From NCBI GenBank assembly GCA_900088475.1, contig FLMG01000893.1, positions 22,765 to 86,764 on the forward strand: DNA of 64,000 nucleotides, given 5' to 3'. Shown here one piece after another: positions 1-12,142 of this stretch. The notes beneath the pieces are model-generated. The model saw only the letters and a list, made by a program, of their open reading frames with translations, was not told the DNA's origin and searched no databases. The DNA is from Hyphochytrium catenoides. Its lineage: Eukaryota; Sar; Hyphochytriomycetes; Hyphochytriales; Hyphochytriaceae. Position 1 is the stretch's first letter. Every line of letters starts with the position of its first letter. The translations under genes were made by a program, and so were the position numbers.

Positions 1-33
1 TAATTCATTCTCTCCTTTGTGGACGGCCTGCAG

Positions 34-3000
34 TTATCTTCAGCATCTTTGACTTCTTTAAGAAGGAGCAGCTGCCCCAAGATGACGTCATTATGCTTAT
101 GCGAACCGCAGCCACCGTGCTCTCAAGGATAGAGCCTAAGGTATTACATGGGGGATCGAAGGCCATCAGTAGACATGCATTTTTCCTTCGTCTACCTGTT
201 CCGTTTCAGCGCCGGACACCTCTCTGTTCCTGCTAGGTCGCTCCGTTGTCATAGCTAATAGACCTCTTCAATTTCCTACCCCTGACCATTTCCTATTTTG
301 CATGTTGGCTGCTATTTCCTTGGCTGGTTGCGTTAACGGCACTTCGTATGCAAAATGACACTTTCGAATGCTTATACCTCTCAAATTTATTGCCTGGCTT
401 AGATTCCTTGCTACGCAGTAGAAGCTTTTGAGCTGGAAGCTTCAGAGTTGTATGTTCGACTGCACAAAGACATAGACAGTGAGCTCACGCTAGCGGAGTT
501 CGTAGATTATTGCCTCAAGTCTGAGCCATCTAGCCATGTACGAAGACCTTTTTAAAGCACTTCTCCTTTTTCCGGTGGCTGCTTGGATGCCTGTTGTTGT
601 TCTTTGTAGGACCTGCCCTGCCCTGGTGCTGTTGCCTGTCGCTAACAATACGAGATCCTCTCTTCCCTTCCTATACTCTTGATTTTTCCTGTCACTCTCC
701 GCTTCCCGCATATTTGTGTGTCCTTCCCTCTTTCACTGCTTCATATATCCGACGGTTATTCACTATCTCATATTAGTTTTCTTTTAATTGACCAGTCCCG
801 AAGACTTGTTGAATATTTCGATCGCAGCGGACAATGCTCAGTCATTAATTCACTGAAGTACGTTGATCCCGCCTTCCGGCTCTCAGACGAGTCAGTCAGA
901 CTGTCGCTCAAAAGGATCTTTGGTGACAAGCAGACTACATCAAATAAGCAGAAGCCTTTGCAGGTGGCCATTGCCAAATTCCGTACTCTGAGACCTGGCT
1001 GAGTTCGCTATGGGCTCCCTTATTCTGTCCTTTGTCTCCTTCGTCGCCTCTCCCCAAAGTGGCAATATCACTTGCGTTCTCAACTGTTAGGTCCCGATGT
1101 TGTGCTAACCAACCAAACTTAGATTATACGTCCAGCGCAGCTGGGAGACGGAAGTACAAGCTACGCCGTCTTTGGTCCGTCAGGATTGCCAACTCCAGTT
1201 CTTGGGATGGGTAGGACATTGGCCCTTGTTCCTTTCTCACATTTTCTCAGGCTGTGGTTATGATTCGTGAAATCCATCTTGTGGCCGTCCACGGCGCTTA
1301 CTTGCTTGGACTTTTAAGATGTTCGCTGAATACCTGTACTGTCATGAGAGGCGGTTCCTCCTCAGCTCGCCCCTCACTGCTTGCTGGTGTTCAGTATAGA
1401 ATAGGGGTAATATTAGTTTTATGCAGGTCCATTGACGTCCCCATCCTTTATCAGCGCCTTGAACTTTCTTCTAGTTAGGCCTTCCCTTGTTAGAGGGGCG
1501 TTTGTTTCCACTCAGCAGGTTAGTCTTCTTTTGACCCACCTGGAGAATGCAATGAAAGTTGAGGTTTGTTCATGGTGTGCCAGACCCGAGATTGGAAACA
1601 TATATATGAGCGAGGAACGCTATCTAACGTCCTCATTATGTGGTACTTCATATTCCTTAGGAGAACAAAGGACTCTACGGTGTACGACTCTTTCGAGATG
1701 TAGTGGGATGCAACGAGCAGCCAGACGAAAATGTCAAGCAAGATGATCGCGTAGGATGGCGAATAGTGACGGTGGATGACTTTCTTCCCTTCGATCACGC
1801 CTCAGACCCTCTAGGAGCTCACTGCCCGGACTATTGCGAAGCATGGGTTGGGCTATTAGAAAAGGCAATAGCCAAGGAACTGGGTAATACTCGCTACCTA
1901 ATGCTGTATCCCTGATAGACTTGATGGCCTCCTTGTCCCCTAGCGGTACGCTGTGGAAAAGAGATTGCAGTGTTCCGAGGCAATCTAACCCCCGCTTGAT
2001 CCTTGCTTCCCGACTTCGAATCTCTTATCGCTACAAACTCTTCCCAGCTCCTGGTGTGCATTATGTGTTGAATTGTAGAACCCGCTAATGTGTGTGGCCC
2101 TTGCGAATATCTTATCGTTATAATCTCTTCCCAACTCTTGCTGTACATGATGTGAGAGTTGTGTTGCCCTTAATCTTCCATTGACCTGCACCTCTTCGGG
2201 CCTCAGGTGGATACGAAGCTTTACACGTCTGCTCCCCAGCATATCTCATAGAGATGTTGACAGGATCACCGGTAGAGGAGATCGACTTAATTGGTAAAGA
2301 ACAGGTGAAAAAAACATCGTTCTAGCTCAGTCACGTCGACACGAAACTATACTTCTTTCTCTGTCCGATCTGTGTATGGGTGAGCTTTGCGTGCCACAAA
2401 GCACATCTCTCTGCCCACTTCGTCACTACCTTCGCTTGGCGATTCGTTTGATTGGCGTTCCGCGTTAGTCCGCCCCTACTGATTTCATTATGACGAGGTA
2501 GGGAACGAGTCGGGATCCAGTCCTATTATGGACAGCACTGTCGACATCGAGCGATTCTGGGATCGTTCTCTATGGCTGCACTGCCGAGCCGCAGACGTCT
2601 TTGCTTGACGCAACAGAGACTAACATAACATCAGGTGCTGAGCGGGCGTTAAGCCTTAACAAGAATGTAGAAGACCTAGCTGAGCGTCAATGCGCTGAAG
2701 TCCAGCCTTCCAATCTTCAGAAGGGTCATGGTGGAGACAGTATGGAAGAGAGCAAAGAGAGAGAAACAGCTGTCCGAGAACGGTCGATGAAGAAGGTGCC
2801 TTCAAGAAGAATGGTGAACCGCTTTCGACGACCCCTCGGCCTGTCCGTCAGACAATCCAAGGAGATACCTACATTTGTCCCTCCTATACGCGACAGAGCA
2901 TGTGGCATCACTTATCACTACAATTACGCAGTGGATGAGTGCATAGAGGTCGTTCTTCTTTGATGCTTGGTCTCTTTTCCTCCCAAACACCGGCATTCTT

Positions 3001-5275
3001 TCCAAAAGCTATCGAGTACTCCGTCAGTTTTATTGTGCAGTAGTCCGAACCTTTCTTAGCATCTTTTGCGCTTGATGGTACACTCCGCTGACCACATACG
3101 TTATTTCAATGTCCTGCATCTGTCAGCAATCCTTGCCTATTACTGTCTTCTTCCGATTCGTCAGGCATCTCCTCTTAGCGCTTTACCTTCGTCCAAGCCA
3201 ATCACTTGCTTCCATCGTCTTAAATCTTCATGACATAGGTTGAAGGCCTCTTCTTCGTTCGCTTCCGGTGCTCCCTGCCTCTCCTAGTCCCTTTATGGAG
3301 TGGCCCTTGGCAGGCTGAGGATCCGCGCTGGAATGAGATGAAAAGCGTCAAGCAGCTTCTCTGCCGACCAGAGGAAGAATCCCGCTCTACTTTCTGGGCA
3401 GTCAGAGAGGATGCCTTAAAGGTATTTAACCACTGGTTCACTTGCAAGCTACTAAAGGACAGGTAAGACAGCCTTACAAAGGGCGCAGGTTTTACAAGAT
3501 TCTCTAGAATAGCACGGTCTTCAACCATTAATGCAAGCAAGAGGAAGTCTCGAAAACCCATACTTTTGAGACGCAAGGGACGCAGGGCTGCGTGGATATG
3601 GGTGATGGCTCATGTTAGGGCCAGGATCAATGAGAACCACAATCGTTGCTAACCGCCGACATGATAGCTTGCGGTGCCAAGAGCAATCTGGAAAGTGGGG
3701 GAACAGCATCCTGGGAAGGACGTTTGCCCAGTCACCCGAGCTATGGATCACCCTACCTCACTTTCCTTTGGAGATCACGGAGGCCGCAGACTATCTCTTC
3801 CAGCTGATCTTTACAGAAGGTAAACAGTAATCTACCTTCAGCCCCTCTTTCTCTCATGCCCTAACAATTGCTTGTCACATTTTCTTCACAGCTGTGCTAT
3901 TATTTTTTGGTCGGCGCATATTTGAGTTCTTTTGCAATCATTAGTGGCATGCTGTCCCTAGAAAGACCCTGTACTGACGCTAACTCTCGCTTCAGATCCA
4001 CGCCTTGGATTAGACAGATCCAGTTACCGGCTTGGGTTGCTGATAAAGACGTTCATTTGGACAGACCAGGACAACAAGGTATGACAGCGAAGAGAATGTC
4101 TATAAGAAATGAGAGAAGCGGAATATCAGACAGGCAATAGTGAAGCGATGCTCTTCGCACTTGCGCTTAAAATAGACGAATCTCAGTCTATTTATTCTTC
4201 CTTTCTATGCGTTCAGAGCCCATTTTATTAGCATCTTTCAGTGGCATCTCAAGGATAATTCCCTTGATGATCTAGGGGTGTTGGGCTTTCTGCGCTATTT
4301 CTCGCTGATGCGGCGCCTTGCTATCTTCTCTCCTCCGACTACTACAACTGCCTCCCTCTAAATGGTCCCACCACCCGCTGCGCTCTCATGAAGACTGCAC
4401 AAGGCTTAGGCCAGGTAGAGCTGCTAGCCGCATCCTCCAATGAGAATATCCAGAACGGCGAGCAAAAAGTGAGCGCGCTTTGCTCAGAGTTTGATCCAAA
4501 GGCGACAAATGAGTAATGTTGTTCTGTTATAAACCTTCTAGGGCGAGAACAGAAGAGGCGACGAAGACTCAGAGAAGCAGGCGAAAGACAGAGTGGAAGG
4601 AGACGGTCAGAAAGCAAGATTGAAGGAGGAAGGCATGCTGCAGCTGCTGGAGCTTTCTCTCGGTGGAGCATATGCCGAGTTATCCCCAGGTAAGGCGAGT
4701 GCATAATCACCTCACTACCTCTCGAGCGCAAAAAGTCACTTCCTTTCAATTTGCAGGGCCACTAGCGCTTTCGTTTGCTTCCATCTGCTCAGGGTTTTTT
4801 TCGGTCCATGCGTCTCTCTGTCACTTTCAGTGTCCTCTGCCCTTAATGCACAACGCCATAAAGTGGGGAGACAGCATGTAACGTCTCATTATTGCCCTCA
4901 AATGCCTATCTTAGGACAATATGTGGTGGTGCCCTTGCTGCTTATCTCATCAGATGACAAAGGAGACACAATCCAGATTGACTGGCGCGCTCAGGGTTTG
5001 CACTCAGGTACGATTAACTACAACTGCACGAAGTCTCTGACTTGCTTCTTCATACCATTTCGCCACCAACATCACTCCTCTACTTCTCAAGGATTTTTTA
5101 CTGTCTATACACAGCTTCTCAGTGTCCCAGCATCAAATTTCTTTCTTATTAGGCATTTTCCTCTGCTTTTCCTGATCAAGATGTTTTCACTCTAGACTTC
5201 TATGTTTGCGTCATCGGGAAGCCCGCCTGTCGACTACTACCGATGGAGAAGAGTGAGGCGGTTTTCCCCAGCTGA
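34..5275 (+). CDS. Calpain-like protein, catalytic triad lost (5' end cut off)
   Basis: Recognised as a calpain relative, C2 peptidase fold, with an EF-hand-like N-terminus. Exons that close in phase: 34-140, 403-537, 796-960, 1123-1210, 1427-1518, 1661-1883, 2207-2293, 2521-2948, 3239-3462, 3668-3819, 3996-4078, 4415-4468, 4542-4689, 4915-5007, 5196-5275, giving about 718 residues; the start lies outside the window. Landmarks in order: an EF-hand-like segment (LHKDIDSELTLAEF), YVDPAF, the active-site block GPLTSPSFISAL, GLYGVRLFRD, WRIVTVDDFLP, GGYEAL, VEEIDL, GITYHYNYAV, LWSGPW, STFWAVREDALKVF, then a domain-III C2-like region with SGKWGN and SPGQYVVVP. The usual Cys of GxLGDCWFLSAL reads Pro, the His of GHAY aligns with Tyr, and the Asn of RNPWG reads Cys. 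I infer a non-proteolytic, perhaps calcium-responsive, scaffold. The small exon 4415-4468 is the least certain. Confidence 0.85.
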
Positions 5276-6077
5276 TTGAGAGCTGGAAGTCTATCGCTGT
5301 GCCCAACTATCTCAGAAATAATGAAAAAATGAGAAGAATGTGCTACCACGTACTCTCTACAGAGGTGGAGGCGAATGTTTATCAATGTAATGCTTGACGA
5401 CCATTGCATCAGACTGTAGCTTCGCCTGCAGCCACCGCTATCAGAGCAAGATGTAGACTATGGTCTCTGTCAGTCCCAAATATTTATTCTGTATAATCGT
5501 AATAATAATAAACTATTGATCTGACTTTTGTTGCCCGTTAGCGGCCATCCGTTGGGGCTGGGGCTCTTTCGTAGCCGCTAACCGCCCTGTGATGCTGGTC
5601 TTCTGACTTCTGACTGCATCAGCAAAAGATTTCTCGACGTCTACCAAAGGTTACCTTTCACTCCTCCTCAGCGCTACTGGGGACTCCAAGCTCATCATTA
5701 GGATTCGAACCCTATGGAGGTTGCCTTGCCCACGAAATCCTGCGCTCAAAGTGGTATTCATGCCTGCATCAGGGACTCGTGGACTGGGGTCAACCAGACC
5801 TTGTAAGGGTCATTGCCCCTTAACCAGCATCCTGCTGCGTTTCTAGCCTCGAGAGATATGTGATCTTCACGTCCTTCCAGGCTACTAAGCAGTTTATCAC
5901 TGGCGCGTTAGCTCTACCAGAAGTCAAAGGACAGCTCTTCTCAATAAAGATAGCCTTGTCATCGTCAAGTTGAGCTGCTGCTATAGATAACTTACTTCGT
6001 CCAGCAGAGCAGCTCACAACTCTTCCCACTGTGTACAGCCTTTTTGTGTTGTTCGTTATCCGCCCGGAAAGGACATA
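5276..6077. other. Intergenic stretch before COG6
   Basis: No gene seen. It holds an AT-rich patch (about 5485-5520) and a perfect 9-bp inverted repeat, GTTAGCGGC at 5537-5545 with GCCGCTAAC at 5574-5582. The right end should contain the COG6 promoter, but no recognisable core element was found. Confidence 0.5.
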
Positions 6078-8459
6078 ATGTCTTCGCAGATTATTCAAGC
6101 GAAGATAAAGAAGCTGGTGGAGATCCGAACGGACTCAAGCACCATGTTAGACGCGCTCAACTCTCTGTCGGCGTTCTACGAAGCCCATGCCGATGCCAGC
6201 AGAGGAGCACATGGTCAAGACAATAAAGCTGCTATCAAAACGACCGCGGATGCTCGTAGAGAACTACGGTCAGACCTCGAAAAGCAGAGCTTCCGTCTCG
6301 CCGAAGAGTTCCTGGCTTCGTTTGAGGACTTTGAGGCCAGGGTGGAAGACTTAGAAAGGGTGACGACGGAGCTGGACAACAAATGTCTTAGTATTCAACA
6401 GAGGTAAGTTATTCATGTATGCCTGTATGTGTGGCCTTAAGGCCTTGGCATCAGATATCTCTTGGGCGCGTGGACATGTGCTGACTTGTCAAGTGCGGGA
6501 TACGCAGTTCTTCTCGTGTTGCCAATAGTTTAGTCACGTTTGGCCCTGACCTAGCCGTGCCTAAACTAGTCCACTGTCCCGGACCAACATTAATGAAAGG
6601 TTTACCTGTGCAGGATCCAGCAAAATAACGAGGACACGTCGCGCTTTATGACGCGCATAACTGAGCTGCTCCAGAAGAAAGATGTTATGCAGAAAAGGCA
6701 TGCTTCCCTTTCCCGTTTCTTGGAGAACTTCCAACTCTCAGAGGAACAGGCTGAGGCCCTACGGACAGCTCCTGTGGATGCTGCGGAGGAAGGAGAGTTT
6801 TTTCGCGCCCTCCGAAGAGCGAAAGAGGTGCGAAAGATGTGCCAAGATCTACTTAGTTCGGACCACCACACCGCTGGCATTGAACTCCTAGAAAGGTCTG
6901 CAGGATATCAGGACATTGCATATGACAGACTCTATCGGTGGGTCCAGGACGTGTGCTCAAACGTCACCTTAGATCTAGTGGATGTCATTCCTGTCCTTCA
7001 TCTTGTTATGCGAGAGCTCGTTGAGAGACCAGCTTACTTCCTTCACAGTCAAGAGACAATATGCTCCCTTCGGTCCGGACAGCTCCTCCGTCGGTTCATC
7101 TTTGCCCTCTCGCGGGGCGACAGGCCTATAGAGATGCATGCACATGATCCTGTTCGTTTTGTCGGTGAGATGCTCGCCTGGACTCACCAAGCACTAGCTG
7201 CTGAGAGCGATTTCCTTCGGGCCATTAACGGCTTAGAGGTTGGAAGCAAAGGGAAGCCTGGTAAGAGCAGTGAGCTGAACCAAAGGAATACAAATGAAGA
7301 GGCCACTGGAAACGCCGAAGTAAATATGGAGAGGACAGCCATGACGATAGAGCAGAGTCTCCATCTCATCTTTGACGGAGTGTCGAAGCCCCTCGCTGCC
7401 CGCGTCAAGCAAGTCTGCGCCCAGCAGAAGGCTGCAACCATGGCCTATCGCCTCTGTCATCTAGTCGGTTTCTACTACGTAACAATCTCCAGCTTTCTTT
7501 CGCAGTCGGAAGGCCCACTTACTGCCAGTCTTGCCGAGTGTCGCCAAGAGGCCAACCAGACTTTTAAAAAGCTACTGGAGGGGTACATAAGTAACCTTCG
7601 CAATTCTCCGCCACCTTACCCTTCTGATCTCTCGCCGACAATGTTTACCGTCGAGGCTGTTGCTCTCATGTCGGAGCTCTGTGAAACGTACGATAATTCG
7701 CTTCTGGATGAATCTGAGCCCGAGTGCCAGATCGGCAGCACTCTTCTACAACTCTCAGACGCACTTCTAGCAGTGACAGAGGACAGTGCTCAGGCGCTAG
7801 ATCGTTCTGACATCTCTGTGCTTATGCTGAACAATATCTATCACCTGACTGAGCCACTTAAGAGGTTTGACTTCGCAGGTCTAGTGGTCAGGGACCTGCT
7901 AACAAAGGCGGAGGCCTGGCTGTCTTCTCTTGGACAGAATCAGGCCCAAAAACTTCTGACTAGCCTTGGGATCAGTGAAGTAGTAAAGAAGATACACGAG
8001 AACAAAGGAAAAGAGGTAAGGATTGAAAAGCGACATGCAGGAGGCTGCAGTGCTAGCGGAATGGGTTGATTCACCGTTCCTGTTATTGACTGCAGCTTGC
8101 TAGATTTATCAATGCCATGATTCTGCAAGCCGGAAGACTAACTCTGCTTTGCTTGCAACCGCGGCTCTTTGTTTCATGTTGTTCAGCTCTCCAAGCTACC
8201 TGGGCTGGACCGCTATACTCTCGCCCATGCTATGCGCCAGTTTTATGGAGTACTTGCAGAGTTTAACCTTCCTCAAATTGATCGATTAAGAGACCCCGTT
8301 CAGAGAGATAAAGGCAAGAGAGAAATCTCCATCCTCCTCTCGAATGCCCACAACACCATCTATGAAGCCTTGCACGACGAAAAGAACGGATACGAGGACC
8401 CATTCTCCATAACCCTTCATTCTCCAGATCAAGTCAGAGCCCTTCTGGACATAGTGTGA
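6078..8459 (+). CDS. COG6: Conserved oligomeric Golgi complex subunit 6
   Basis: COG6 is a lobe-B subunit of the COG tether, which captures vesicles for retrograde transport within the Golgi. Three exons close in phase: 6078-6403, 6614-8015 and 8187-8459, coding for 666 residues, close to the usual COG6 length of about 650. The N-terminal 200 residues are helical and coiled-coil-like. The diagnostic COG6 block follows: YDRLYRWVQD, then RPIEMHAHDPVRFVGEML. The C-terminus has LSKLPGLDRYTLAHAMRQFY and a conserved tail. The ATG at 6078 is preferred because the protein begins MSSQIIQAKIKKLVEIRTDS and matches the family's expected helical N-terminus. Its stop lies 235 bp from the stop of the opposite-strand permease, so the two genes converge. 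Confidence 0.93.
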
Positions 8460-8693
8460 TGGGACCTCAGGCGTCTGGCGAGGGTTGAGGGATTCACACA
8501 GCACTGCTTAGCTTTTCTGACCTTCTGAGTGGTTTCCCGGTGCAGGTGAAGTCGTCCCCTACTCCATCCCAAAAGGAGGAAAGACTGAGAGCAATACATA
8601 TTCCTTCTGCCATCTCACGTCTCTTCTGCTATATAGCTCAGCCGTCTATCTTAGCTCCATGGGAGCGAAATAAAGGTTGTCCGAGTGCCAGTT

Positions 8694-11600
8694 CTATTCT
8701 GTTGCATCACACACAACAACCTCTGACTGACAGATGGTTATAGCAGTGCGCTTCCGGGAACTAGGAGAGAGAACAGAGCCCGAAGGAAAAAGAAGGCCGG
8801 GGACGCCTTTCGGACGTTCTGGTACAGGAGATGTCGTCGCAGTATCCCTCTTCCCTTCCTTTTCTTCGTGAACTGCTCCCGTCTTGGGTAAGTGGCCATA
8901 GCCTTTGCTTGGAGGTCCTCTCCACAGTCTCTCCTTCACGAGGAAGACTGGGAAGGAGGATAGCATGAAGAGGATCCCCGATAGGGACGGTCCCTGACAC
9001 AGAGGATCAGCTATGAGAACCAAAATGCAGAGATAGATCATATGAAGCAATAAGGGCACTCAACGACATAACGTTGGTGGTACACATATAGATACCGTGC
9101 AAAGAGCATAGCAACTACAAAGGTAGAGTCGTTTATGGGAGAAAGGGTGCCACTCAACTGGTTGTTCCACAAGGCAAGAGGCAGCAAGCGTCATCGACAT
9201 GGTGATGAGTACCAGAGGAGAAAAGGGATAGCAGCAAACTTTGTATGGACGAGAGACATGACTCTTTTTCCTCCTCAGCGTGACCAGCGAAACTCCTGCT
9301 AAACCGTAAGTGATCCATAGGGAGATTCCAACCCCGCTGATCAAGGACTGGGGAGCCAGAGGGAAGGATAGAGTAAATAGAAAGTATTTAGGCAGTTCAG
9401 AATTAGATTATAGTGGAATAGTGAAGAAGGTATAAGATGACGCCTGGCCTTACAAGAACCAAGACCCGACCGTAGGAAAAGAGGAGACTTGATGCCTACC
9501 TCCACATCCGTTACTAACGCTAGAAGGGATGACCAGCAAGCTTGAGCCACGAGAGCATTTGAAGGCGACGAAGTGCGGGAGCTCAGAGCGCCCAAGCCTC
9601 GGGGTAGATCGCCATCCCTAGCTGAAGCTAAATGACGGCCTTAGCGACAAGGAACCAAAAACATAAACTGAAATATAGACCATTGAAGGGGAACAGGTTC
9701 AAGAAGGGGAAATCCTGTTCAGAGAGTGCACCAGCGACTGCCTCGCACCATAGTGAATAAAGGATATAATCTTGACCTTGGACGAGATAGGGGACGAAGA
9801 AGAGAAGGACAGAACCCAGCGCTTGAGTGTGTTAAGGTTTGCCAGAGCATAGGAGGATCTCCTTACCCATAACTAGTCTTGCTCCAGTCATCAACAGGCC
9901 GTTCAGCGCGCCAAAGGCAGAGAGAGCAACGCCCAGTCCCATGATGATCTCGCCAGCCTTTCCTGCCACCTCTCCCCCGAAATCTAATGCTAAAAGCTTT
10001 GTGGAGGCCACCACCTTGAGGGGAAGCACCGCCATGTAGATGACGTTAAGTACCATGTAGAGAAGTGTGACCAGGCAAATTCCAGCGTTAATGGCTCGAG
10101 GCAGAACTATCTCAGGATTAACAATCTCCTGAGAACAACGGATCAGAAGTCAGCGAAGGAGCCGAATGCCTATCTGTTCATAACCTCGTCGCCGTTGTCT
10201 TCTGGACTCCTTGGTTACTCCTGTTCCCCACTCTCTAAATCTGTTCTGCCGTTGTCTCTCTCTTTACGTCTTATGTCGGCACATAAGCTACCTCTAGCCA
10301 CTTCTTCGGTCTGTCATACCTCAGTTAAATAGTTGGCCTGCACCCACCTAACGAGAGACAGGATTGGGATCAAACAGCTGATACACCTGATGGGGACCAT
10401 AGAAACACTAACCCGTCGAAAGCCCATAAAGCAGCGATCAGGGCCGTCCCTAGATTAAGTTTGAAGCCAGCTTCTGAAGCGGCAATCGAAGGCGATGGCG
10501 AATCTGTGACCGTGGCGTCTTCGGGAGACGATGTCGTTGAGGAAGAAGTTGATTGAAGTCCGAAGGAAGACAAAGAATGGAGTGCTCCTGTCAGTATCAT
10601 AATGATAATCACCACGAACTTGGCGATTGACGCCCCGTTTTGGATGTTGGCACCGGTTCTGGACCCGAACATGTTTGCTGCAGATAGAAACCAGATGGCT
10701 GCTATCGCGGCAACCTGCAAACAGAGACAAGCGACAGATAAGTTAAGGCCCAGAGAAGGCCGTATTCCAGGAATGGTCAACGCAACCAAGCTAGAGTTTA
10801 TTCCTCACAAGCGAGCAAGAAGTATATCATATAGAACCCCAGCAGGCGGACTACCACCTTCACTGATGAAGAAGCTTCCTTGTTGGTGTGATTTGAGTCG
10901 ACTCCCTCCGAGGATGAAAACAGGGAGACCACATATTCAGCAAATACCAGAGACACCAGGGCAGCCGAGCCGGGGTTCAAGAGCAAGTTCTTGGTCCATG
11001 AGAAGGCTGGCATAAGACACCATACGTGAGACATGGTTTAGTAAGTGACAATTAGAAAGGTGCGGGCTGTCTAGCTGCAAACAAGGAAGCCAGAGGTTCT
11101 AGTACTGTGTGGCAACAGCCTTAGCAGAATAAAAAGCTTTTTAGGGAAGGAAGCACCACGCCGGCAGCGATCCACACAGGTTATCAGCACAGGAGAGCGC
11201 AGCAAAGGTGCTTCTTATACAGACCGAAGGCCATTTGCTTGCCAAATGCAAGCTGGAAATAGAAGTACTCCGCCCCTACAAGAAGGCTTCGTTTAGATGC
11301 CACGAAGGTAGTCTCTCTCTCGAAGTTTGTCAGCATCTCTCGGTCTCCTATCCATGATCGCCTTATCCCTTTATGTCTGTGGATTATGGTCTTATTTAGA
11401 CTCCTCTCGATTGGGTTCATATTTTGTCTCCTCTCCTTGACTGTTTGGATCACCTCCTGCCGCATGATAAGCGCAGAGCAAGCAATCTATTCTATTGTCG
11501 TCCTGGATAGGGTGAGACCAGCAATACCTACCCGCATGGGGGAACGCGGCTCCCAATTCAGCATAGCACAGTGACCCATAGGCCACGAGTATGCCAGCAA

Positions 11601-12142
11601 ATAACCAGACGGCAACTGTCAGTATCGCCGATCCGCCACAATTGGCAAGGACGATGCCCGGACTCACTGCATAATCCGAACAGAGAAGTAGGAGATTAGT
11701 TTGAGATTGGGGGAGGACGGGGAGACATAGAGATCATCTGAAAACAAGCAAAAATGAACCCGATTGAAAGGAGTGGACAGACGTGTTTGGTGGCGAGAGA
11801 CTCACAGAAAATCCCGCTTCCAACGATACTTCCAAAGAGTAGTGAAACACTGGCCGGGATCAATGTTGTCAGATTTATGCTACTGGATTGATAAGTCATC
11901 TTGAAAGATAACATGCAACGAGCTTACGCATCAAGAAAGCCTAGTCGTCTGTCCGGAGTGCTCTGACTTCGTAGAGCTTCTGGCTGAGCGTCGATTCCAT
12001 CCAGTGGCGCTTGCAGAGGAAGTGATGGATCCAGCGTGATGGCTTCAGCACCTGCTTCAAGGCCAAACTTTGGATCGAGGCCCTCCTCCTTGGACATCTC
12101 AGTACCTGCACTGACTCTAGTACAACTCCTACAGCTTCCCAA
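8694..12142 (-). CDS. L-type amino acid transporter (APC superfamily, SLC7/LAT-like)
   Basis: Predicted multi-pass amino acid permease of the plasma or an internal membrane. Exons read on the minus strand: 11928-12142 (ATG at 12142 or, in frame, 12097), 11806 to about 11899, 11532 to about 11667, an exon near 11227-11274, one near 10800-11010, 10413-10714, 10320-10347, 9867-10128, 9500-9621, one ending at 9347, and a last exon to the stop at 8694. Family landmarks: VGSGIF followed across an intron by LSPGIVL, then LCYAELGAAFPHAG and YFYFQLAFG, then FDGWVQANYLTEE with NPE, the ARDGDLP loop and RRKKSHVSRPYKV. The N-terminal 60 residues are polar and cytosolic. Exon structure between 9255 and 9000 is unresolved; two alternative last-helix pairs are possible. 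The 28-nt exon at 10320-10347 supplies the conserved WVQANYLTE. Confidence 0.88.

Noticed and set aside
4342-4749. 135-codon minus-strand frame
   Set aside because: Antisense shadow over calpain-like exons 4415-4468 and 4542-4689.
5690-5770. GGATTCGAACCC, resembling the T-loop of a minus-strand tRNA
   Set aside because: The T stem does not pair beyond two bases and no acceptor or anticodon stem could be formed.
8096-8170. Possible extra COG6 exon in the last intron
   Set aside because: It has no usable donor. Treating 8016-8186 as one intron joins two conserved COG6 blocks in phase.
9622-9866. Open, strongly hydrophobic frame (ALGSVLLFFVPYLVQ and onward) inside the permease gene
   Set aside because: It falls between a good GTAAGG donor and a CTTCAG acceptor. 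Removing it joins VMG to ARDGDLP, the expected family sequence, so it is an intron.
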